Counted from the stretch's first letter, positions 8,109-15,547 are shown. The stretch: 24,861 nt of DNA from Rhodobacter sp. (GCA_027482795.1 JAIXVS010000007.1:1-24861), one strand, 5' to 3'. Program-made: numbers and translations. Notes: generated by a model from the sequence alone, not told the origin.

Positions 8109-8465
8109 ATGCCCCCCGCCGCAAACCCCCGCCTGCGCATCCGCATCGTCTTTGACGAAGCGCGGTTTTTTGGGCCAGGCAAGGCGGATTTGCTGGCAGG
8201 TATTGCGCGCACAGGCTCTATCGCTGCTGCTGGCCGCGACATGGGGATGAGTTACAAGCGCGCTTGGGATTTGGTGCAGGCGATGAACGCGATGTTTTCA
8301 TCCCCCTTGGTGGCCATGGCGCGGGGCGGGGCCATGGGGGGCGGCGCGGCCCTGACGGATGAGGGGGAGCGGGTATTGGCGCTGTATCACCTTGTGCAGG
8401 ACGCGGCCTTGGACGCGGGCGATGCCGCCCTTCGGGAACTGGCGGCGAAGCTATCCGATATATAG
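8109..8465 (+). CDS. ModE-type molybdate-responsive regulator, DNA-binding domain only
   Basis: The product is 118 aa. Residues 10-95 are the ModE/LysR-type winged helix: FGPGKADLLAGI, TGSIAAAGRDMGMSYKRAWDLV and the wing region ending ALTDEGERVLALY. Full-length ModE (about 260 aa) carries two C-terminal Mop domains that bind molybdate; these are absent here. Single-domain ModE proteins occur next to mod genes in other bacteria. It sits just upstream of modABC and its stop codon lies inside an operator-like dyad (8456-8479), so it probably represses modABC. How it senses molybdate is unclear; the Mop domain of ModC or a separate molbindin are possibilities. No strong ribosome site precedes the ATG; coupling from acuI is possible. 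Confidence 0.8.
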   Translation: MPPAANPRLRIRIVFDEARFFGPGKADLLAGIARTGSIAAAGRDMGMSYKRAWDLVQAMNAMFSSPLVAMARGGAMGGGAALTDEGERVLALYHLVQDAALDAGDAALRELAAKLSDI

Positions 8466-8479
8466 CGCCGAAAATATCG
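8456..8479. promoter_or_regulatory. Mo-box-like operator 1
   Basis: CGATAT, 12 bases, then ATATCG is a perfect 6-bp-arm inverted repeat over the end of the modE-like gene. The 24-bp geometry is the same as the E. coli modA ModE site as I recall it (CGTTAT-N12-ATAACG), and the central bases are also similar. Binding is inferred. Confidence 0.6.
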
Positions 8480-8480
8480 C

Positions 8481-8509
8481 TTGCAGGGTTTTGGGTGTTG
8501 AGCGATATG
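8481..8509 (+). promoter_or_regulatory. Putative modABC promoter
   Basis: TTGCAG (8481-8486), a 17-bp spacer, then GATATG (8504-8509). The -10 is weak, but it lies inside Mo-box-like operator 2, as expected for a promoter repressed by a bound ModE. Confidence 0.4.
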
Positions 8510-8526
8510 TTTCAAGAAATATATCC
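8503..8526. promoter_or_regulatory. Mo-box-like operator 2
   Basis: CGATAT, 12 bases, then ATATCC has the same architecture as 8456-8479 with one mismatch. An inner dyad GATATGTTTC-AA-GAAATATATC also pairs at 9 of 10 positions. It starts 47 bp after operator 1, ends 31 bp before the modA ATG, and overlaps the likely -10 region. Confidence 0.6.
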
Positions 8527-8557
8527 GTATGCGCTGCCCAGAACGAAAGCCCAATTC

Positions 8558-9316
8558 ATGCCCCTTGCCCGCTGGATCTTTGCCGCCGCCCTTTCCCTTG
8601 CCCCGATGCAGGCCATCGCCGAAACCGTCACTGTTTTCGCCGCCGCCAGTCTAAAGTCTGCATTGACCGCCGTGGGCGATGTTTGGGCTGCGCAGACGGG
8701 CAACTCGGTCACTTATTCGTTCGCGGGCACCTCGGCGCTGGCCAACCAAATTGCCCAAGGCGCGCCTGCGGATGTCTTTGTCGCGGCCTCTGTCGATTGG
8801 ATGGATAGTCTGGCCGAAAGCGGCGACATTCGCGCGGGCACCCGCCGCGATGTTTTGGGCAATAGCTTGGTGCTGATCGCCGACGGCGCGGGCGCGGCCC
8901 CTGTGACGCTGGACGAAAACCTAGACTTGGCGGCGCTGCTTGGGGGCGGCAAATTGGCAATGGCACTGGTCGATAGCGTGCCCGCGGGCCAATATGGCAA
9001 AGACGCGCTGACATCGCTGGGACTGTGGGACGATATTTCCGCCCAAGTGGCGCAGGCCGAAAACGTCGCAGGCGCGCTGAATTTTGTCAGCATGGGCGAG
9101 GCCCCTTTGGGCATAGTCTATGCCACCGATGCCAAAGGCGCGGCCGATGTTTCCGTCATCGGCATATTTCCCGCAAGCAGCCATCGGCCCATCACCTACC
9201 CTGCGGCCGTCACCTCGGCCAGCATCAGCGCGGCAGCGGCAGATTTCTTGGCCTTTTTATCATCAGATCAGGCGGGCGAAATCTGGCAAGACGCTGGGTT
9301 TGTGGTTTTGAAATGA
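8558..9316 (+). CDS. modA: Molybdate ABC transporter, periplasmic binding protein
   Basis: The product is 252 aa. I chose the ATG at 8558, not the longer in-frame option at 8495, because it begins directly with a signal peptide (MPLARWIFAAALSLAPMQAI, cleavage after about residue 22). The longer start would also place coding sequence over the operator and promoter. The mature protein opens with TVTVFAAASLKSAL, then has SYSFAGTSALANQI-like and GAPADVFVAAS segments and a late PITYPAAV motif; these line the oxyanion pocket in ModA proteins. It captures molybdate (or tungstate) in the periplasm and hands it to ModBC. Its stop overlaps the modB start (ATGA). Confidence 0.92.
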   Translation: MPLARWIFAAALSLAPMQAIAETVTVFAAASLKSALTAVGDVWAAQTGNSVTYSFAGTSALANQIAQGAPADVFVAASVDWMDSLAESGDIRAGTRRDVLGNSLVLIADGAGAAPVTLDENLDLAALLGGGKLAMALVDSVPAGQYGKDALTSLGLWDDISAQVAQAENVAGALNFVSMGEAPLGIVYATDAKGAADVSVIGIFPASSHRPITYPAAVTSASISAAAADFLAFLSSDQAGEIWQDAGFVVLK

Positions 9317-10020
9317 CAGGCACGGAAAGCTGGCTTGGCCACGAAGAATGGCAGGCGGTGCGCCTGTCGTTGCAAGTGGCTGCATGGGCGACCTTTGCCA
9401 GCCTGCCTTTGGCGCTGCTGGCGGCCTATGCGCTGGCGCGGTGGTCTTTCTGGGGCAAATCCCTGCTGAACGGGATTGTGCATTTACCGCTGATCCTGCC
9501 GCCCGTGGTGACGGGCTATATCCTGCTGCGCGTCTTTGGTCGGCGCGGGGTTTTTGGCGCTTGGCTGGAGCAGACCTTTGGTATTGTGCTGTCTTTTCAT
9601 TGGACGGGCGCGGCCCTAGCCGCCGCCGTCATGGCCTTTCCGCTGATCGTGCGCGCGATCCGCCTGTCGATCGAGGCGATTGACGCGCGGATTGAAAACA
9701 GCGCGGCCACATTGGGCGCAGCGCCCGTTTGGGTGTTTGCCACCATCACCTTGCCGCTGGCCCTTCCAGGGATCATCGCAGGCGCGATCCTTGGCTTTGC
9801 CAAAGCCTTGGGCGAATTTGGCGCAACCATCACCTTTGTTGGCGCAATTCCTGGGCAGACGCAAACCATACCTTCGGCGATCTATGTCTTTTTGCAATCG
9901 CCAGATGGCGGGCAAGGCGCGCTGCGGCTGGTGATTTTGTCCGTTGTCATTGCGATGACGGCGCTGATTGCATCGGAATGGGTGGCGCGGCGCGCGGCTG
10001 TATGGGCGCGCGGGGCATGA
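9313..10020 (+). CDS. modB: Molybdate ABC transporter, permease
   Basis: The product is 235 aa, close to the usual ModB length. The ATG at 9313 overlaps the modA stop, showing translational coupling; the open frame extends further upstream inside modA but is not coding there. Several hydrophobic membrane segments are visible (about residues 20-42, 56-76, 97-115, 145-165 and 205-225). The cytoplasmic EAA coupling loop lies near residues 128-147 (ENSAATLGAAPVWVF) and is followed by ALGEFGAT, typical of ModB/CysT-type permeases. It forms the channel of the molybdate importer with ModC. Confidence 0.92.
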   Translation: MTGTESWLGHEEWQAVRLSLQVAAWATFASLPLALLAAYALARWSFWGKSLLNGIVHLPLILPPVVTGYILLRVFGRRGVFGAWLEQTFGIVLSFHWTGAALAAAVMAFPLIVRAIRLSIEAIDARIENSAATLGAAPVWVFATITLPLALPGIIAGAILGFAKALGEFGATITFVGAIPGQTQTIPSAIYVFLQSPDGGQGALRLVILSVVIAMTALIASEWVARRAAVWARGA

Positions 10021-11075
10021 GCCTGCACTTGGACATCAAGGCGCAGCTGGGCGCGTTTGCGCTGGATGTGCAGTTTACTGCGCCCATGGGCGTGACCGTT
10101 TTGTTCGGCCCGTCGGGCTGCGGGAAATCATCGGTTATCAATGCCATAGCGGGGCTGATCCGCCCCGATCAGGGCCAGATCATCTGCGCCGACCGCCCGC
10201 TGTTTGACAGCGTGGCGCGGGTAAACCTGCCCCCCCACCGCCGCCGCATGGGCGTGATATTTCAAGACGCGCGGCTGTTTCCGCACCTAAGCGTGCAGCA
10301 AAACCTGACCTATGGGCGCTGGTTTGCAGGCAGGCACAGGCATGGCCCAAGCCTGCCAGATGTCTGCGATTTACTAGGCATCGGCCATTTGCTGCGCCGC
10401 CGCCCTGCTGCCCTGTCAGGGGGCGAGGCGGCGCGCGTGGCCATTGGCCGTGCGCTGCTATCTGACCCCGATATGATCCTTGCAGACGAGCCACTCGCCG
10501 CGCTGGACGAAGCCCGCCGCGCCGAGATATTGCCCTATTTCGCCGCCCTGCGCGATGCGGCGCTTGTCCCGATGATTTATGTCAGCCATTCGGTGCCCGA
10601 GGTGGCGGGACTTGCCACCACGGTTGTGGCCATGGGCGGCGGGCGCGTTGTTGGCGTGGGCAGCGTCGATGACATCTTTGGCCGCAGCGACATTATGGGC
10701 GCGAATGCCAGCACCATGCTGCCCGCGCGCATTATCGGCCATCATCCAGACGGGCTAACCGAACTTGCTACCGAGGCGGGGCATGTGTTTGTGCCGCAAA
10801 TGAACGCGGCCATCGGTACATCCCAGATGCTGCGCATCAATTCGGGCGATGTGATGCTGGCGCGCAGCCAGCCCAGCGGCCTGTCGGCCCTGAACATTCT
10901 GCGCGGCAAGATTTGCGCGGTCGAGCCGCAAAGTGGCGGCGCGGTAATGGTCAGCTTGCGCGCAGGCAATGCCACGGTCCGCGCCCGCATCACCCAGCGG
11001 TCATACGCGTCGATGGGGCTGGAGATGGGCCAAACCTGCTTTGCCATTGTCAAATCCCTGTCCTTGGCTAAATGA
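10017..11075 (+). CDS. modC: Molybdate ABC transporter, ATPase with C-terminal Mop domain
   Basis: The product is 352 aa. The ATG overlaps the modB stop (ATGA). The ATPase core shows Walker A GPSGCGKS (31-38), Q-loop Gln83, signature LSGGE (133-137), Walker B MILADEP (153-159) and the switch His191. The last 65 or so residues (about 287-350) form a Mop/TOBE domain with SGLSALNILRGKI, which in ModC proteins binds molybdate and can inhibit transport when molybdate is abundant. As the ModE-like protein here lacks Mop domains, this may be the only molybdate-binding module of the cluster inside the cell (inference). No terminator with a T-tract is seen after it. Confidence 0.93.
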   Translation: MSLHLDIKAQLGAFALDVQFTAPMGVTVLFGPSGCGKSSVINAIAGLIRPDQGQIICADRPLFDSVARVNLPPHRRRMGVIFQDARLFPHLSVQQNLTYGRWFAGRHRHGPSLPDVCDLLGIGHLLRRRPAALSGGEAARVAIGRALLSDPDMILADEPLAALDEARRAEILPYFAALRDAALVPMIYVSHSVPEVAGLATTVVAMGGGRVVGVGSVDDIFGRSDIMGANASTMLPARIIGHHPDGLTELATEAGHVFVPQMNAAIGTSQMLRINSGDVMLARSQPSGLSALNILRGKICAVEPQSGGAVMVSLRAGNATVRARITQRSYASMGLEMGQTCFAIVKSLSLAK

Positions 11076-11222
11076 GAAGCACCAATAGCAGGGGCAGAGG
11101 CGCTGGCGTCTGCAAAGGTCATCCAAGTCCCAAACGCGCGGCGGATTTCTTAAGTGTTGCGCTAGTTTAGCGGCAGGCGGGTTATTGGCCTATCCTCACC
11201 CCGCCCAGCCCCTAACCCAGCC
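11076..11222. other. Short intergenic region after modC
   Basis: Only a short CGCTA-gtt-TAGCG hairpin (11160-11172), without a T-run, is visible. The frame of the ATPase remnant is open through at least 11181, but its sequence there no longer resembles the family. Confidence 0.4.
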
Positions 11223-11519
11223 CTGCGCGATACGATGCGAGCCGCAGTTTATGCCTTGCAACACCGCCCTTATGCCGTGATGATTTGCGCAACGCATCTT
11301 CAGATCAAAGCGATACCTATGGCGCACCGCATCGTTGCCTTCAGCAAGGGCCGTATCGAGCAAACCTTGCCGCCGATGGGGCAGAATTGCCCGCCTGCCA
11401 CCCGCTTTTGCGGCATTTCTGTCGGCCTGACCTTAGCGCCAATCGGAACCCAAGTATCTTGCCATTCAGGCCGCACGATGCGCCGCCTTGTGGCCCCTGC
11501 CCACAGGGCGCAACCCTAA
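11223..11519 (+). pseudogene. Remnant of a sugar ABC transporter ATPase (UgpC/MalK type), C-terminal part
   Basis: The frame reads ALRDTMRAAVYALQ, then ATHLQIKAIPMAHRIVAFSK, GRIEQTLPPMG and PATRFCGISVG. This follows the order of the conserved end of UgpC/MalK-type ATPases: the helix after the D-loop, the H-loop region (typically THDQIEAMTMADRIV), the GRIEQ.G.P strand, and the PAN.FVAGFIGSP segment. Walker A, signature and Walker B are missing. The TOBE part is scrambled; a possible frame change leaves RPHDAPP, as in the family's RPE motif. The frame ends at a TAA that overlaps the ribosome site of the next gene. This is a decayed fragment, not a working gene. Its presence next to amino-sugar genes suggests that a sugar importer was once encoded here. 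Confidence 0.65.
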
Positions 11520-11530
11520 GGAGCGACGCA

Positions 11531-12673
11531 TTGCGAATTGTCACAGCGGGAATGGGTCTGCGTGCAGGCCATGTGCTTCGATCCCTTTTGGCCGCTATGC
11601 CCGAGGCTAAGGTGGTAGGGTTTTACGACCCGTTCCCCACGCATTTAGACATGCTGGGCGGGGGTATTCCACGCTATGACAGTATCGAGACGATGCTATC
11701 TGATGCCAAGCCTGACCTGTATTGCGTCTTCTCCCCAAACGTCTTTCACCTAGACCAAATCCGCCTTGGGCTTCAGGCAGGCGTGCAGATTTTTACCGAA
11801 AAGCCTGTGGTGATTTCGATTGCGGAAACGCTGGAACTTGCCCGCCTGTTGTCGATCCATGGCGGGGCGGCGCGGGCGATGGTGGGGCTGGTGCTGCGCT
11901 ATTCGCAGCATATGCTTGATCTACGCCGCGCTATGGCCAATGGGCAGCTTGGCGAGATTGTTAGCCTAGAGGCTAACGAACATATCGCCCCCTATCACGG
12001 CGCGTTCTTTATGCGCGACTGGCGGCGAAAAACGAACCTGACGGGCGGGTTTATGTTGGAAAAATGCTGCCATGATTTGGACATTTACAACATGATCACC
12101 GCATCGCGCCCTGTGCGCGTGGCCTCATTCGGGGGGCGCAAAAGCTTTGTGCCCGCCCATGCCCCTGCCTCAAACGCCGAGGCAGAGATATTCCATGCCA
12201 AGAAATCAGTTTGGGAAAGCACCGATGATCCCTTTCGTTCGGACGGCGATATCATCGATTTTCAGACTGCGATTTTGCAGTATGAAACGGGCAGCAGTCT
12301 GGCCTTTCATACCAACCTGAACGCCCCAGACGAGCATCGCCGATTTTGCGTGATGGGCGCGCGCGGCATGGCCGAGGGGGATTTTGTGCGCGGGTTTTTG
12401 CGGGTCACCGCGCGCGATGGGCGCAGGCTGGCAGATTATGATTACACCAAAGGCGCAGCGACCAAGGGCACGCATTATGGCGCAGATGCGATGATGTGCC
12501 GCGATATTGCGGCCTATATGCGCGGCCAATCGGCGGGCCTGCCCGTATCGATTTTGGATGCGATGGAGGCAGGCATTGCTGCGCTGGCCCTAGACCAAGC
12601 GCGCGCGATGGGGCAAGTGGTTGACCTAGGCCAAACTTGGGCGCAACTTGACGCTTATGGTCTGCGCAAATGA
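11531..12673 (+). CDS. Gfo/Idh/MocA family NAD(P)-dependent oxidoreductase
   Basis: The product is 380 aa with a TTG start, chosen because AAGGAG (11518-11523) lies 7 nt upstream and the protein then begins at once with the Rossmann strand RIVTAGMGLRAGHV. The in-frame ATG farther upstream lies in the ATPase remnant and is unlikely. The EKP motif (residues 90-92), with the lysine typical of the family, is present. EKCCHDLD (177-184) supplies the His/Asp usually found at the active site. The family oxidises or epimerises sugars and inositols; the exact substrate cannot be read from sequence. Lying between a sugar-ATPase remnant and ROK/nagA, a role in amino-sugar metabolism is plausible. No frameshift is seen, so this gene appears intact although neighbours are broken. 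Confidence 0.85.
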   Translation: MRIVTAGMGLRAGHVLRSLLAAMPEAKVVGFYDPFPTHLDMLGGGIPRYDSIETMLSDAKPDLYCVFSPNVFHLDQIRLGLQAGVQIFTEKPVVISIAETLELARLLSIHGGAARAMVGLVLRYSQHMLDLRRAMANGQLGEIVSLEANEHIAPYHGAFFMRDWRRKTNLTGGFMLEKCCHDLDIYNMITASRPVRVASFGGRKSFVPAHAPASNAEAEIFHAKKSVWESTDDPFRSDGDIIDFQTAILQYETGSSLAFHTNLNAPDEHRRFCVMGARGMAEGDFVRGFLRVTARDGRRLADYDYTKGAATKGTHYGADAMMCRDIAAYMRGQSAGLPVSILDAMEAGIAALALDQARAMGQVVDLGQTWAQLDAYGLRK

Positions 12674-12676
12674 GCC

Positions 12677-12701
12677 GCGCCCAAAGTCAGGTTTTGGGCG
12701 C
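12677..12701 (+). terminator. Hairpin directly after the oxidoreductase stop
   Basis: GCGCCCAAA and TTTGGGCGC form a perfect 9-bp stem with a 7-base loop, starting 4 bases after the TGA. No T-run follows, so it may end transcription inefficiently or protect the 3' end. Confidence 0.5.
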
Positions 12702-13070
12702 AAGTACATCCCAAAGCCCTGCGGTGTTTGCCCTACAATTCGCGGCAGGCGGCATGGTGTTTTGCAAAATTTTTCCCTTGTCCCGCGCTGCCCCCCTGCC
12801 CTAGGGCATAACCCAAATCGGCCTGCCAGCCCCCTATCAAAGTGACGGAAATTCAATGACATCCCTGACCCAAACCGCGATATGGCGTAAAACACAGGCC
12901 CAGTCTGATGCTTTGGGCGGGCGGGCTGCACCGATACATGCGGCGCTAGCGCCCGTTTTGGCGGCGGTTTGGTCAGGTGGTTTGGGGGTACGCGAAGGCG
13001 ATCCATTTGCGGGCAAAGGTATTTTGACCCCCATTATCTTTCACCTAACCTTGCACCCTGCGGTGCTGCG
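12702..13070 (+). other. Gene-free stretch with a possible SIS-protein remnant
   Basis: 12702-12855 has no coding signal; a TTTTGCAAAA palindrome lies at 12760-12769. From an ATG at 12856 with GGAA upstream, a frame reads LTQTAIWRKTQAQSDAL, then APIHAALAPVLAAV, and then loses any familiar pattern before ending at 13074 inside the ROK gene. The first 40 residues resemble in style the N-terminus of SIS-domain (NagB-II/AgaS-like) aminosugar deaminases, which often sit beside ROK kinases and NagA. This is a suggestion from pattern memory only. Confidence 0.25.
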
Positions 13071-13978
13071 ATGATTGCCGCAGGCATCGATCTGGGCGGC
13101 ACAAAGATCGAGGCGCAAGTCTTTGATGACGCATGGCGAATGGCCGCGCGCCAGCGTTGGCCCACGCCAAAATCCTACCCCGAATTGGTGCAGGCCATGG
13201 CGGGGGCAGTGGCATGGTGCGAAGGGCAATCGCGCGCGGGCCTGCCCATAGGGGTGTCTGCCGCGGGCCGAATTAACCCAGCCACAGGCCTTGCACTGAC
13301 GGCCAATCTGGCAGCATCGGGGCGGCCCTTTCCCGCCGATATTGAACTTGCGGCTGGACGGCCCATTTCATGGATCAACGATTGCCGCGCGCTGGCCCTG
13401 TCCGAGGCGCGGTTTGGCGCGGCGCAGGGGTTGGACCCTGCGCTGACGCTGATCTTTGGGACTGGCCTTTCGGGCGGCGTTGTCACGGGCGGGCACGTGA
13501 GCCGATATTTGCAGGGCTGGGGGGCGAAGTTGGCCATTTCCCGCTGCCTGCTGGCCCGATGATCGCGCACGCGCTGCCCGTTTTGCCCTGTGGGTGCGGG
13601 CGGGCAGGCTGCACCGAAACCCTGTTGTCCGCGCCCGGACTTGCCCGCATTGCACAGCATGTCACAGGGCAGACATACGCACCCGAAGATGTGATCGCGG
13701 GGCGCAACACCGATGCAGGCCTGCAAAAAGCTTGGGCGATTTGGCTGGACCTTGCCTGCGATTTTCTGATTACCCTATGCTTTACAATCGATCCTGCGGT
13801 GATCGTCATCGGCGGCGGCTTGTCCAATGCCCCGAACTTGGGCGATGATCTAACCCGCGCGCTGCACGCCGCAACGCTGAAGGATTTCGCCGTTCCCCCC
13901 ATACGCTTGGCCCAAGGCGGCGATGCATCGGGCGCGCGTGGGGCGGCCTATGCGGCGTGGCGCGATGGGTTGGTATGA
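13071..13978 (+). pseudogene. ROK-family sugar kinase, disrupted by a one-base frameshift
   Basis: The first frame (13071 to a stop near 13562) carries the ATP motif GIDLGGTKIE (residues 5-14), WINDCRALALSEARFG with the catalytic Asp104, and GTGLSGGVVTGG (130-141). After the G6 run at 13519-13524 this frame loses homology. Another frame continues with GGEVGHFPLPAG, the zinc motif CGCGRAGCTE, and IDPAVIVIGGGLSNAP, ending at a TGA at 13976-13978. The total of 908 bp is one base short of 303 codons, so a single missing base explains it. ROK kinases of this type phosphorylate GlcNAc, ManNAc or glucose, and nagA downstream favours GlcNAc. Every catalytic motif survives across the two frames, so the break is recent or is a sequencing error in the homopolymer. 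Confidence 0.85.
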
Positions 13979-14232
13979 CCCACATCCTGCATGGCATTAG
14001 GGCGGGGGCATGTCCGCGCCGACGGCAGCCCCGTTACAGGCTTAACGCGGGGCGCGTTGCCCGCTACTAAAGATAGCCTGTTTGCAGGTTTTCACCCAAA
14101 GCGAACTTGCATCTGCGCGCCAATCATCGCACAGCTTGTGCTTCAGCGCAGGCCTTTGCCCGCGCGCAACCTGCCGCTCGCCCCGATTTCTTTTCGCCCG
14201 CGCCAAATGCGCAACCGATGTAGGACACCGCC
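13979..14232. other. Intergenic region between ROK kinase and nagA
   Basis: These 254 bp separate two genes that are usually tightly linked. I find no ORF with family resemblance. The only clear signal is the AGGA ribosome site of nagA at its right end. Confidence 0.4.
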
Positions 14233-15423
14233 ATGTGCGCCAGCCCAGCCGCCCCCATCTGGATTGCCCCCGACGCGCTGTTTGATGGCAAAGACATGGC
14301 GGCAGGCATGGCGCTGGCGGTGACAGGCGCGCGTACAGGAAAAATTGCCACACGCGCCGATTTGCCGCCCGAGGCAACGGTGATCGACATTACAGGCACG
14401 ATTTGCGCGGGGTTTTTGGATTTGCAGGTTAATGGCGGCGGGGATGCGCTAATGAACAATGATCAAAGCGCGGGGGCTATCGCGCGTATGGCCGCAGCGC
14501 ACCGCCGTTTTGGCACTGTGGGTATTTTGCCAACCGTCATCACCGATGCGCCCGAAGTGCTGGATCGCGCGGTAGATGCCGCGCTGGCAGCGCAGGGGAT
14601 GCAGGGGGTTTTGGGCCTGCATATCGAAGGGCCGCATTTATCGATTGCGCGGCGCGGCACGCACCGCGCCCAGCATATCCGCCCGTTCGAAGCGCGCACC
14701 ATGACCCATATTCAGCGCCTGCGCGCGGCGGGGATTTTTGTGAAAATCACCGTAGCCCCCGAGGCTGTTACCCCTGCCCAAGTGGCGCAAATTGTGGCCA
14801 CGGGGGCGGTGGTGTCCATCGGCCATTCCGATGCCCGCGCCGAAGATGTGCGGGCGCTGCTGGATGCGGGGGCCAGCTGCTTTACCCACCTGTTTAATGC
14901 CATGTCCCCCATGCTGAGCCGTGCCGAAGGCGTCACAGGGGCCTGCATCAATTCGCGCGCCTATGCGGGCATTATCTGCGACGGGCACCATGTGGCCGAT
15001 GAAATGATCGCGTTGGCCATCCGCGCGCGGCCCGTGGCGGGGCGGATGTTTTTGGTGTCGGACGCGATGCCCACCGTGGGCGGGTCTGATCGCTTTACCC
15101 TGTATGGGCAGCAGTTGCATTTAGAAGGCGGCCGCCTGATCAATGCCGAAGGATCGCTTGCAGGCGCGCATGTGACTATGGCCGAAGGGCTGGCGCGGCT
15201 GATTACCCATGTTGGCGTACCGCCTGCCACGGCCCTGGACATGGCCATTTCCGCCCCTGCGCGGGTGATTGGGCAGCCAGCTTTGGCCAGCCCCGCTGAG
15301 CGCGATTTGGGCGATATATTGGTTTTGGATGCGCAGTGGCGGCCGATGTTTCTGGCCCAGCATCCAAAGCTAGATGCACAAGTTGCACTTGGTTCGGGCA
15401 AGCTGGGCAAAAAGGCACCCTAG
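14233..15423 (+). CDS. nagA: N-acetylglucosamine-6-phosphate deacetylase
   Basis: The product is 396 aa, near the usual 380. The ATG has AGGA 7 bases upstream. The amidohydrolase landmarks are in order: CAGFLDLQVNGGGD (59-71), GLHIEGPHLS (128-137, metal Glu132), SIGHSDA (195-201, metal His198), CFTHLFNAMSPM (216-227, metal His219), GIICDGHHV and the catalytic Asp277 in LVSDAMPTVGG. It removes acetate from GlcNAc-6-P, giving glucosamine-6-P. With the upstream kinase broken and the ABC remnant dead, its substrate might now come mainly from cell-wall recycling or another kinase (inference). The gene itself looks intact. Confidence 0.93.
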   Translation: MCASPAAPIWIAPDALFDGKDMAAGMALAVTGARTGKIATRADLPPEATVIDITGTICAGFLDLQVNGGGDALMNNDQSAGAIARMAAAHRRFGTVGILPTVITDAPEVLDRAVDAALAAQGMQGVLGLHIEGPHLSIARRGTHRAQHIRPFEARTMTHIQRLRAAGIFVKITVAPEAVTPAQVAQIVATGAVVSIGHSDARAEDVRALLDAGASCFTHLFNAMSPMLSRAEGVTGACINSRAYAGIICDGHHVADEMIALAIRARPVAGRMFLVSDAMPTVGGSDRFTLYGQQLHLEGGRLINAEGSLAGAHVTMAEGLARLITHVGVPPATALDMAISAPARVIGQPALASPAERDLGDILVLDAQWRPMFLAQHPKLDAQVALGSGKLGKKAP

Positions 15424-15516
15424 CCGCACGCGGCGCGATGCTGCGCTTGGCCTTCCAATCTTGCCCGCAAGACAGGGTTCTTTGCGCCTGCCTGTCCCGC
15501 GCCAAACCAATTTCAA

Positions 15517-15547
15517 CCACTGGCTTTAACCCAGTGTTGACCACTGG
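15517..15547. promoter_or_regulatory. Clustered CACTGG/CCAGTG motifs upstream of glcDEF
   Basis: CCACTGG (15517-15523), CCAGTG (15531-15536) and CCACTGG (15541-15547) alternate in orientation, giving two overlapping inverted repeats with spacers of 7 and 5 bases. A fourth CCAGTG lies at 15613-15618, just before the glcD ribosome site. This looks like a multi-site operator, perhaps for a GntR/GlcC-type glycolate regulator. No regulator gene is adjacent, and a possible -35 TTGACC (15537-15542) lies inside it. Confidence 0.45.

Noticed and set aside
8495..8557. Longer N-terminus for modA
   Set aside because: It would put coding sequence over the operator and promoter and bury the signal peptide 21 residues inside the protein.
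9025..9312. Upstream extension of modB
   Set aside because: It lies wholly inside modA in another frame; the ATG overlapping the modA stop is the natural start.
9729..10016. Upstream extension of modC
   Set aside because: It lies wholly inside modB in another frame; the ATG overlapping the modB stop gives a standard ATPase N-terminus.
11285..11530. 462-aa version of the oxidoreductase starting at 11285
   Set aside because: The extra 82 residues have no resemblance to the family and overlap the ATPase remnant; TTG at 11531 has a strong ribosome site and starts directly at the Rossmann strand.
13370..13978. Second half of the ROK gene as an independent 202-aa protein
   Set aside because: Its first 50 codons are out of frame with kinase homology; only the part after the G-run matches, so it is a frameshifted tail.
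15423..15434. GCCGC-ac-GCGGC after nagA as a terminator
   Set aside because: The loop would be only two bases and no T-run follows.
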